5,094 bases of DNA, from positions 1 to 5,094 of the forward strand of contig JAFZKM010000231.1 of NCBI GenBank assembly GCA_017553665.1, given 5' to 3'. Origin of the DNA: Lachnospiraceae bacterium. Its GTDB lineage: Bacteria; Bacillota_A; Clostridia; Lachnospirales; Lachnospiraceae. Numbering within the stretch: position 1 is the first letter of the stretch; each line of letters begins with the position of its first letter. Below the pieces are notes generated by a model. The model was given only the letters and a program-made list of their open reading frames with translations. It was not told the DNA's origin and ran no database searches. The position numbers were made by a program, and so were the translations under genes. Shown here one piece after another: positions 1 to 4,536 of the stretch.

Positions 1-323
1 GAATGAAGGGAAATTACCTTGAGACGAGCGGAAGCGCGATCATGGCGTACTCGTATCTGAGGGGCGCGAGACTGGGTTTATTGCCCGCGGAATATGCCGG
101 ATACGGCAGGGCCGCTTTTGACGGGATCCGCGAAAGATACATGACCTCGGACGAAGACGGGATACACCTCGGAGGGATATGCCTCGTAGCCGGTCTCGGC
201 GGCGAAAAAATGAGGTCCGGAACCTATGAGTATTATATGTCCGAACCTGTTGTGAAGGATGACGCGAAGGGCGTGGGCCCGTTCCTTCTCGCTTATTCCG
301 AGATGTTAAGACTTAAGAAATGA
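1..323 (+). CDS. GH105 unsaturated rhamnogalacturonyl hydrolase, C-terminal part (5' end outside window)
   Basis: This is the end of a glycoside hydrolase family 105 protein (YteR/RhiN type). The family removes the unsaturated uronic acid left at the end of pectin fragments after a lyase has cut rhamnogalacturonan. About 106 residues are visible of a usual 340-380. The conserved C-terminal signatures are clear, counting from the Met at base 3: GNYLETSGSA (3-12), HLGGICLVAGLGG (55-67), and EYYMSEPVVKDDAKGVGPF (76-94). The frame is open at base 1 and the internal Met is not the true start. The catalytic Asp of the family lies in the missing upstream part and cannot be checked. No signal peptide can be judged. 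It ends one base before the convergent DUF2161 gene. Family assignment is from recalled family signatures; the exact substrate is inferred. Confidence 0.88.
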   Translation, partial: MKGNYLETSGSAIMAYSYLRGARLGLLPAEYAGYGRAAFDGIRERYMTSDEDGIHLGGICLVAGLGGEKMRSGTYEYYMSEPVVKDDAKGVGPFLLAYSEMLRLKK

Positions 324-324
324 C

Positions 325-1017
325 TTATTTGCCGGGGCGCATGAGAGCCTTTAAGACAGGCTCGAATTCCTCGAGCGCGGCATAGCCCGCATCACTTATA
401 CAGTAACGGCCGCTGCCTTTCTTTTCAAACCATCTGTAGTAGTTGGCACGAAGGATAGCAGCGGTCTTTTCTATGCCCGAAGCGGCGTGGATGGAGCGGG
501 TATCCGATTCTCCTCCGAGAGAACACAGAGCGTCGAGCACGACAAGGGCGTCCTCACGGTAGCCGGTGATCAGCTTGGTGCCCGAGACTCCGCCGGTGTT
601 GAGCTTTGTCTTTCTTTTGCGGAATTCCTTTTCGACCGCGGCTTTTTGCCGCTTATTGCGCGCCTTGAAGGTGCTGAGCTCACAGACAACGGGCTCGTTC
701 GCGACCGAAACGGTCTTTGTTCGCTTTGTAACGGTGATGAGACCGATGCCGAGCCTTTTCAGGAGATAGAGCTTATCCGTGAATGAGTGCGAGCGCATGT
801 CCTTCGGACAGAAGATGCCTATATAGACCGCGTCCGCGACCTTTTGCCTCAGAGCGGCCTGCTGCAGCGATTTGAAGTCGAGCGAGACCTTCAGTTCCAC
901 CGCGACGCTCACACCGTCTTTTTCCATGTAAAGGTCGATATCCTTTACCTCGCCGTCGCATATGTATCCGAGCTTCTCAAAATATGCTTTTATGGGTCCG
1001 AACAGGTCCTTTTCCAT
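325..1017 (-). CDS. DUF2161-family predicted PD-(D/E)XK nuclease with C-terminal winged-helix-like region
   Basis: A 230-residue soluble protein that resembles the DUF2161/COG5482 family, annotated elsewhere as predicted PD-(D/E)XK phosphodiesterases. The N-terminal domain (about 1-110) has the expected order: E23, then D28 in KDIDLY, then the E41-L42-K43 signature in VAVELK, followed by a Gln/Arg-rich helix (LQQAALRQKVADAVYI, 51-66) typical of this nuclease fold. A basic stretch (118-138) leads to NTGG (140-143) and the TGYREDAL motif (151-158). The tail (about 159-225) looks like a small helix-turn-helix or winged-helix unit ending in a YCISDAGYAAL-type wing. The start is supported by GGAGAG at 1030-1025, seven bases upstream. 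It is transcribed alone and points away from the MBL gene. Substrate and biological role are unknown; DNA binding and cleavage are inferred from the fold only. Confidence 0.82.
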   Translation of the reverse strand: MEKDLFGPIKAYFEKLGYICDGEVKDIDLYMEKDGVSVAVELKVSLDFKSLQQAALRQKVADAVYIGIFCPKDMRSHSFTDKLYLLKRLGIGLITVTKRTKTVSVANEPVVCELSTFKARNKRQKAAVEKEFRKRKTKLNTGGVSGTKLITGYREDALVVLDALCSLGGESDTRSIHAASGIEKTAAILRANYYRWFEKKGSGRYCISDAGYAALEEFEPVLKALMRPGK

Positions 1018-1109
1018 GGCATTTCTCTCCGTAAGATTGATTTTTTATAAAAAAGTGTATATTTTTTCACATATTCCCGTTTATAATAGTCATAGTTATA
1101 TAGTAACAT
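1018..1109. promoter_or_regulatory. AT-rich divergent promoter region between DUF2161 and the MBL lipoprotein gene
   Basis: This 92-base gap separates two divergent genes, so promoters for both must lie here or inside the genes. On the plus strand a perfect TATAAT sits at 1082-1087 and is the best -10 candidate for the lipoprotein operon, but I find no convincing -35 at 16-18 bp. On the minus strand TATAAA (bases 1049-1044) is a possible -10 for the nuclease gene, also without a good -35. The SD for the nuclease gene is at 1030-1025. A bulged inverted repeat (CATaGTTA / TAACATG, 1091-1110) follows the plus -10 and could be an operator or chance in AT-rich DNA. Confidence 0.45.
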
Positions 1110-2003
1110 GTGAACTGCACAAATGAAAGCGGGTTGATATATATAGGCAGAAGGAGTATATTTATAAGGCTTGCTGCGGTCGCTGCCGCGGTCGTGCTTC
1201 TTGCCTGCGGATGCAGGAAGGACCCGGGCGGACAGGAGCAGGCTCCGGAACCCGTGACCGGGCTGAACGTGTATTTTTTTGAGACGAAAGAGGATTCCGA
1301 CGCGATACTGATCACATCTCCCGACGCGAACATCATGATAGATACGGGGCTATATACCGAAGCGCCGAAGCTCATGGATTCGCTGGCGGAAAAGGGCGTT
1401 AAGCATCTGGATCTCCTGGTGCTCACGCATCCCGACAAGGACCACATCGGAGGCGCGCAGAGCGTCCTGAACGGATTGACGGTCGACAGGCTGATCATGT
1501 CCCGCGCGACAAAGAATTCCGAAGAGCAGGCATTGCTCAATATCGCGATGGACCGCGAAGGACTTACGGTTGATATCCCCACGGAAAATGAGACTCTTGA
1601 GTTCGGGGACCTGAAGCTCAGGATCTATCCCGCGTGGCAGGAGGAATACGATAAGACAAATGATTATTCGGTCGCGGTACTTGCGGAATACGCGGGATGG
1701 AAGTTTTTCTTCCCGGGAGACGCGGAGAAGGAAAGGATCACCGAGCTGCTCGGAGAGTACGATATCGGTGACATCGATGTATACAAACTGCCGCACCACG
1801 GACGTGACGGCAAAAAGGCGGATAAGCTTATTGAGAGGCTGAAGCCGGAATACTGCGTGGTAACTGCCCGGACACCGGGAAAGGAGACGGCCGAAACGCT
1901 GGACAGGCTCGGCTGCGAGGTATTTTCCACCTTTGACGGAGAAATAAGATTCATGGCCGATCCCGAAACGGGAGAGCTGAAGATCGAAAATAAAGCAAGA
2001 TAG
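1110..2003 (+). CDS. ComEC/Rec2-like metallo-beta-lactamase fold lipoprotein
   Basis: A surface-tethered hydrolase resembling the C-terminal MBL domain of ComEC, without the ComEC channel. Counting from the GTG at 1110: hydrophobic segment 21-32 with lipobox LLAC (Cys33); the MBL metal motif THPDKDHIGG (106-115, ligands H107, D109, D111, H112); NDYSVAV (184-190), the ComEC-like counterpart of the next strand; FPGDA (201-205, D204); LPHHG (227-231); and a C-terminal TFDGEIRF strand (274-281). The length of 297 suits one MBL domain plus export signal. The start is uncertain: GTG 1110 has no SD, TTG 1134 would give a more usual signal peptide, and the one strong SD (1149-1156) points at an in-frame ATA at 1164. 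It is first in a pair with the beta-helix lipoprotein 13 bases downstream. The substrate is unknown; extracellular nucleic acid is one inference from ComEC likeness. Confidence 0.85.
   Translation: MNCTNESGLIYIGRRSIFIRLAAVAAAVVLLACGCRKDPGGQEQAPEPVTGLNVYFFETKEDSDAILITSPDANIMIDTGLYTEAPKLMDSLAEKGVKHLDLLVLTHPDKDHIGGAQSVLNGLTVDRLIMSRATKNSEEQALLNIAMDREGLTVDIPTENETLEFGDLKLRIYPAWQEEYDKTNDYSVAVLAEYAGWKFFFPGDAEKERITELLGEYDIGDIDVYKLPHHGRDGKKADKLIERLKPEYCVVTARTPGKETAETLDRLGCEVFSTFDGEIRFMADPETGELKIENKAR
1149..1156 (+). promoter_or_regulatory. Strong Shine-Dalgarno inside the annotated MBL ORF, pointing at an in-frame ATA
   Basis: AGAAGGAG is the best ribosome binding site in this region. It lies inside the longest reading frame, and seven bases downstream is ATA (1164-1166) in the MBL frame. 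A protein begun there would be M-R followed directly by the hydrophobic stretch and lipobox, a short but workable lipoprotein signal. No ATG, GTG or TTG is suitably placed in frame. So either a rare ATA start is used, or an ATG was lost, or the match is incidental and GTG 1110 or TTG 1134 is the start. Confidence 0.4.
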
Positions 2004-2016
2004 ACGAGGGAAAGAA

Positions 2017-2931
2017 ATGAGAAAGAGATTATTTACACTGACAGCTGTCATGATACTGATCGTGAGCATGCTCGGAGCCTGCGCGAAGAACGGAGACGCG
2101 AACAGCGAAGGCAGCGGTGCCGCTTCGACAGCCGCTCCCACGGCATCGGGAAACAATACCGATACAAAGACCACCGACGCTCCCGCGGCCGGCAATACAG
2201 ACGCGCAGCCCGGTGACGCTTCGACAGATCAGACCGATGATACCGCTTCGGCCGAAGGACTTACCGTTACCACTGAAGTTGCTGACGGCTGGTCGGAGAA
2301 GAACGGAGTTTATACCATCACGAAGGGCGGCGAGTACACCTTCACGGGAATGCTTTCGGAAGGCAGGATCATAGTGAAGGCAAAGGGAGAAGAAGTCTCA
2401 GTGATCCTTTCGGGAGTCACGCTTTCGTCCGTGGAGGATTCGGTCATTTATGTTGAGGACGCCGAAGAAACGACCATCGTGGCGCAGAACGGCACGGTAA
2501 ACACCTTAAACGACAACAGGGCGCCCAAGGTGGGCAACTCGGAACTGGCCGGGAACGCGTGCATTTACGCGAAAGACGATCTTTCAATACAGGGAAAGGG
2601 AACCCTGATCGTCAACGCGTCTTATAACAAGGGAATACATACGAAGAACGATCTGAAGATCAAGAATCTGACACTTGAGGTCAACGCGGTGGGAACCGCG
2701 ATACAGGGAAACGATTCGGTTACGATCAAGTCGGGAGACATCACGCTGGTTTCTTCGGGCAATGACGGCATCAAGACAAAGGACACCGATGTGAGCTCAA
2801 AGGGCAAGCAGCGCGGAGTAGTGACCATCGAGAGCGGTAAGGTTTCGATCACCGCGAAGGATGAGTGCATCAACGCCGCCTATGACGTTCAGATATCTGC
2901 TGAGGCAGAAGTTACACAGAAAAAGTATTGA
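2017..2931 (+). CDS. Cthe_2159-like carbohydrate-binding beta-helix lipoprotein
   Basis: A secreted lipoprotein: basic MRKR start, hydrophobic core 8-19 and lipobox LGAC with Cys22. Residues 24-80 are a low-complexity Ala/Thr/Asp/Gly linker. From about 81 to the end there are repeating parallel beta-helix coils of the DUF4353/Cthe_2159 type, for example ACIYAKDDLSIQGKGTLIVN (181-200), YNKGIHTKNDLKIKNLTLEV (203-222), AIQGNDSVTIKSGDITL (228-244) and NDGIKTKDTD (249-258). The Clostridium thermocellum member binds cellulose and polygalacturonate and uses calcium, so a pectin or cell-wall binding role is likely. SD GAGGG (2006-2010) is six bases from the ATG. It follows the MBL gene by 13 bases and is surely co-transcribed. 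Its C-terminus stops abruptly inside what looks like a coil (ISAEAEVTQKKY) where it overlaps the convergent MOSC gene, so it may be shortened. Confidence 0.85.
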   Translation: MRKRLFTLTAVMILIVSMLGACAKNGDANSEGSGAASTAAPTASGNNTDTKTTDAPAAGNTDAQPGDASTDQTDDTASAEGLTVTTEVADGWSEKNGVYTITKGGEYTFTGMLSEGRIIVKAKGEEVSVILSGVTLSSVEDSVIYVEDAEETTIVAQNGTVNTLNDNRAPKVGNSELAGNACIYAKDDLSIQGKGTLIVNASYNKGIHTKNDLKIKNLTLEVNAVGTAIQGNDSVTIKSGDITLVSSGNDGIKTKDTDVSSKGKQRGVVTIESGKVSITAKDECINAAYDVQISAEAEVTQKKY

Positions 2932-3346
2932 TCGCATCTTCGGGCATTATACGTCCTTCTTCGAGGACGATGGCAAAAATACCGTCGGTCGGCATTACAC
3001 ATTTGCCGGCCGTCTTTTTTATCTCGCAGTCGTTGTGACAGGTCTTGCCGATCTGGGTGACCTCGAGCAGGGCTTCGCCCACACGCAGCTTCGTGCCTAC
3101 GGGCAGGTGCTTTAAGTCGATGCCTTCGGTGAGGATGTTCTCGGCAAACGCGCCGGGGAAGAGATCAAGGCCTTCGGTGCGCATGGTATCGACGCTCTCT
3201 TTGGCGAGCAGGCTGATCTGCCTGTGCCAGTTGCCGGCGTGCGCGTCGCCCACGATGCCGTGCTCACGCTTAACGTCGATGTACGGAACCGTGTGCTTCT
3301 GGGTGCCTTTTCTTTCACTGATGCATACCGCGATAACTTTTGCCAT
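2912..3346 (-). CDS. MOSC domain-containing protein
   Basis: A single MOSC domain of 144 residues, the usual size for the small clostridial form. MOSC domains are predicted sulfur-carrier or molybdenum cofactor-related modules (the family of the Moco sulfurase C-terminus, YiiM and YuaD). Visible signatures: GIVGDAHAGNWHRQISLLA (30-48), PGAFAENILTEGIDL (64-78), VGTKLRVGEALLEVTQIGK (83-101), and the cysteine-rich GKTCHNDCEI (100-109) followed by GKCVMPTDGIF (114-124), giving C103, H104, C107 and C116 as likely functional residues. A GGAAGG SD (3363-3358) lies 11 bases before the ATG, rather far. No molybdopterin synthesis gene is visible here, so its partner pathway is not shown. The last seven codons overlap the end of the convergent beta-helix gene. 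A GC-rich hairpin lies in its leader. Confidence 0.9.
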   Translation of the reverse strand: MAKVIAVCISERKGTQKHTVPYIDVKREHGIVGDAHAGNWHRQISLLAKESVDTMRTEGLDLFPGAFAENILTEGIDLKHLPVGTKLRVGEALLEVTQIGKTCHNDCEIKKTAGKCVMPTDGIFAIVLEEGRIMPEDAINTFSV

Positions 3347-3362
3347 GGGATAACCGCCCTTC

Positions 3363-3395
3363 CGGCGCGCCTGTTCGTGTATTGCCCGCGCGCCG
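3363..3395 (-). promoter_or_regulatory. GC-rich 8-bp hairpin in the MOSC gene leader
   Basis: CGGCGCGC (3363-3370) and GCGCGCCG (3388-3395) form a perfect 8-bp inverted repeat with a 17-base loop. The candidate minus-strand promoter at 3401-3429 would start RNA near 3394, so this stem would be almost the first thing in the MOSC mRNA. Its downstream arm ends on the first G of the GGAAGG SD. There is no T-run after the stem on either strand, so it is not an intrinsic terminator. A protein-binding site or a translation-limiting leader structure are the likely options. Confidence 0.5.
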
Positions 3396-3397
3396 CA

Positions 3398-3436
3398 TAG
3401 ATTTTAACATATTCGCAAAAGATAATAAAGCTTTAT
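3398..3436 (+). promoter_or_regulatory. Candidate promoter and overlapping 12-bp palindrome upstream of the 83-aa gene and surE
   Basis: A plus-strand -10 candidate GATAAT (3421-3426) has a weak -35 TAGATT (3398-3403) at 17 bp. The perfect 12-bp palindrome ATAAAGCTTTAT (3425-3436) overlaps the end of that -10 and the expected start point, and also overlaps the -35 candidate of the divergent MOSC promoter. The placement fits an operator for one or both genes. A palindrome of this length would occur about once by chance in 5 kb, so position is the main argument. Confidence 0.35.
3401..3429 (-). promoter_or_regulatory. Candidate promoter for the MOSC gene (extended -10)
   Basis: On the minus strand TGTTAAAAT (bases 3409-3401) fits the extended -10 pattern TGnTATAAT with one mismatch in the hexamer. 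A weak -35, TTTATT (3429-3424), lies 17 bp upstream. Transcription would begin near 3394, just ahead of the GC hairpin. Assignment is by pattern only. Confidence 0.4.
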
Positions 3437-3451
3437 CGGAACGGAGGAAGT

Positions 3452-3703
3452 ATGGAAGAACTGACCATGAGCGTATCGGGAATCTGCAGGAAAGACGGCA
3501 AAAAGCTGGCGTATGTGACATTCTCCGACGCCGAAAGAAAGGCCGAGGGCGTGATACCGGACTGTAAGATCATTTCGCGGACCGGTTTTACCGAGGAGGA
3601 GGCCGGACAGCTGGAACTTTACATGAAGATGAATCTTACGGAGCTGAAGAAGCAGGCGGCGGCCATCAGCCCCTTAAGAGCGATGATGAAGGAGAATAAA
3701 TGA
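3452..3703 (+). CDS. Small conserved-looking protein of unknown function, coupled to surE
   Basis: An 83-residue protein I cannot place in a named family; it resembles small hypothetical proteins I associate with Lachnospiraceae, from memory. The first half (3-42) looks like beta strands: a strand with GICRKDGKKLAYVTF (10-24), then a charged turn and AEGVIPDCKIIS (31-42), with Cys12 and Cys38. The second half (46-80) looks helical and amphipathic (EEEAGQLELYMKMNLTELKKQ, roughly 48-68). There is no signal peptide or membrane segment, so it is probably cytoplasmic. SD GGAGG (3443-3447) is only four bases from the ATG, slightly close; Met6 is a weaker alternative start. Its TGA overlaps the surE ATG as ATGA, which strongly suggests translational coupling and co-expression with SurE. 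Function is not known. Confidence 0.85.
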   Translation: MEELTMSVSGICRKDGKKLAYVTFSDAERKAEGVIPDCKIISRTGFTEEEAGQLELYMKMNLTELKKQAAAISPLRAMMKENK

Positions 3704-4410
3704 AAAAGATACTTATCACAAATGATGACGGAATATATGCGGACGGGATCGTAAGACTGGCCCGCGCGGCGGTGAAGTTCGGCGAAGTCTGGGTCATCGC
3801 GCCGGACGGACAGAGGAGCGCGATGTCGCATTATATCACGCTACACAACCATATCGACGTTTATGAAGTAAAAGATTTCCCGGTGGAGGGCGTGCATGCC
3901 TATAAATCCACGGGAACCCCCGCGGACTGCGTGCGCTTCGGACTGAAGAACTTCGTGCAGGCCGACGCTGTGCTCACGGGCATCAATTTCGGCTACAACT
4001 GCGGTACCGACCTTCAGTATTCGGGTACCGCGGGAGCTGCGTTCGAGGGCGCGGTGGAAGGCGTTCACTCGATCGCCTTTTCCGAGGGGGCGTTCGGAGT
4101 ACATGAGGTCAGCGACAGATATCTTGAGCAGCTGCTCGGCGAATATCTTGAGAAGCCTCTTGAACGGAACACGATCTGGAACATCAATTTCCCCGAGTGT
4201 GAGCTTAAGGATTTCAAAGGGATCCTGACCGGCAGGACCGTTGCCCACGGCGGTTATTTTGAGGATTCGTATCCGTCCGAGATACTGCCCGACGGAGGCA
4301 TCCGCATGACGATCCACGGCGAGAAATGCGTCTGCGCGCAGGAGGGTTCGGATTACCGCGCCTGCGAGGACAATTACATCTCGATCGGCGTTGTCAGGAA
4401 TCTCGGATAA
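3700..4410 (+). CDS. surE: 5'/3'-nucleotidase SurE
   Basis: SurE is a divalent-metal-dependent phosphatase that removes phosphate from 5' and 3' nucleoside monophosphates, in the cytoplasm. The family's metal site is complete: N8-D9-D10 in ILITNDDGI, S40 in GQRSAMSH, and N96 in TGINFGYNCG, matching the D8, D9, S39 and N95 set I recall for the Thermotoga enzyme. Other conserved pieces are STGTPADCV (70-78), YSGTAGAAFEG (107-117), the NINFP block (161-165) and the closing DNYISI (224-229). At 236 residues it is slightly shorter than the usual 250 or so, with a short C-terminal tail. SD AAGGAG (3689-3694) lies five bases upstream, inside the preceding small gene, with which it overlaps by ATGA. 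No terminator follows directly; AT-rich DNA and a new promoter separate it from the next nucleotidase gene. Confidence 0.96.
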   Translation: MKKILITNDDGIYADGIVRLARAAVKFGEVWVIAPDGQRSAMSHYITLHNHIDVYEVKDFPVEGVHAYKSTGTPADCVRFGLKNFVQADAVLTGINFGYNCGTDLQYSGTAGAAFEGAVEGVHSIAFSEGAFGVHEVSDRYLEQLLGEYLEKPLERNTIWNINFPECELKDFKGILTGRTVAHGGYFEDSYPSEILPDGGIRMTIHGEKCVCAQEGSDYRACEDNYISIGVVRNLG

Positions 4411-4414
4411 TGGT

Positions 4415-4435
4415 TATTTATACATAAATATTTAT
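4415..4435. repeat. Overlapping AT-only palindromes after surE
   Basis: TATTTAT (4415-4421) and ATAAATA (4424-4430) are 7-bp inverted arms two bases apart, and ATAAATATTTAT (4424-4435) is a perfect 12-bp palindrome that shares the second arm. With no GC pairs these would form only a weak RNA hairpin, so this is a poor terminator. It sits just upstream of the candidate promoter at 4447-4475 and could be an UP-like or operator region, or just AT-rich spacer. Confidence 0.3.
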
Positions 4436-4446
4436 AATTATTCTGC

Positions 4447-4475
4447 TACACAAAATACTTTTTTTATGGTAAAAT
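4447..4475 (+). promoter_or_regulatory. Candidate promoter for the NT5C-type gene (extended -10)
   Basis: TACACA (4447-4452) matches four of six positions of the -35 consensus, followed by a 17-bp spacer and TGGTAAAAT (4467-4475), an extended -10 with one mismatch in the hexamer. Flanking DNA is very AT-rich. RNA would start near 4482, inside the 5' arm of the leader hairpin. This is the best-formed promoter pattern in the window. Confidence 0.55.
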
Positions 4476-4477
4476 AT

Positions 4478-4507
4478 TTTTTCCCGAGAGGTTTATTTCG
4501 GGAGAGA
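4478..4507 (+). promoter_or_regulatory. Leader hairpin holding the only SD-like sequence upstream of the NT5C-type gene
   Basis: TTTTTCCCGA (4478-4487) pairs with TCGGGAGAGA (4498-4507): ten pairs, two of them T-G wobble, with a 10-base loop. The GC core is CCCG/CGGG. The 3' arm contains GGGAGAG (4500-4506), the only SD-like sequence before the coding region, so folding would hide it. The following TTTTATC is a short T-run, so a weak terminator for surE is a second reading. If the promoter at 4447-4475 is right, RNA starts near 4482 and the outer pairs are lost but the core stem remains. Confidence 0.45.
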
Positions 4508-4515
4508 TTTTATCA

Positions 4516-4536
4516 ATGAAAGTTGCGGTGCGGTGA
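4516..4536 (+). other. Possible six-codon leader minicistron, in frame with the next gene
   Basis: ATG at 4516 begins a tiny frame encoding MKVAVR and ends at TGA (4534-4536). The next codon, 4537-4539, is the ATG of the NT5C-type gene in the same frame. The SD-like GGGAG (4500-4504) is 11 bases before ATG 4516, while ATG 4537 has no SD of its own. So ribosomes may enter at 4516 and restart at 4537. It may also be chance, or the remnant of a longer N-terminus broken by the TGA. Confidence 0.25.

Noticed and set aside
1123..1137. Four-codon frame (MKAG) upstream of the MBL lipoprotein, as a leader peptide
   Set aside because: It is very short, out of frame with the main gene, has no SD, and is too easily produced by chance.
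1067..1582. Minus-strand open frame of 171 codons opposite the MBL gene
   Set aside because: It is antisense to a gene with clear MBL motifs, has Ser/Pro/Ala-rich composition typical of shadow frames, and no SD or recognisable domain.
1350..2195. Long minus-strand open frame (281 codons) across the MBL/beta-helix junction
   Set aside because: It lies opposite two well-supported coding regions and their gap; the translation has no family signature. Length is explained by GC-rich codon use on the other strand.
2118..2230. Short direct repeats such as GCTTCGACAG in the beta-helix gene linker
   Set aside because: They come from repeated Ala-Ser-Thr codons in a low-complexity linker and are not a separate repeat element.
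2117..2374. Plus-strand Arg/Pro-rich frame inside the beta-helix gene
   Set aside because: This is the out-of-frame reading of the Ala/Thr/Asp linker and has no start signal of its own.
2861..3353. Plus-strand open frames opposite the MOSC gene, considered as a frameshifted end of the beta-helix protein
   Set aside because: None continues beta-helix-like coils; the sequence is the complement of well-conserved MOSC motifs.
3841..4317. Minus-strand open frame of 158 codons opposite surE
   Set aside because: SurE has a full set of conserved residues in this stretch; the opposing frame shows none and lacks a start signal.
4478..4513. Intrinsic terminator for surE
   Set aside because: The stem is partly T-G paired, the following T-run is only four bases and the structure sits downstream of a good promoter, so a leader structure fits better; a weak terminator remains possible.
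4534..4536. Selenocysteine or other UGA recoding at the in-frame TGA before the NT5C-type ATG
   Set aside because: No downstream SECIS-like stem is evident, the position is an expendable N-terminal extension, and an ATG follows at once.
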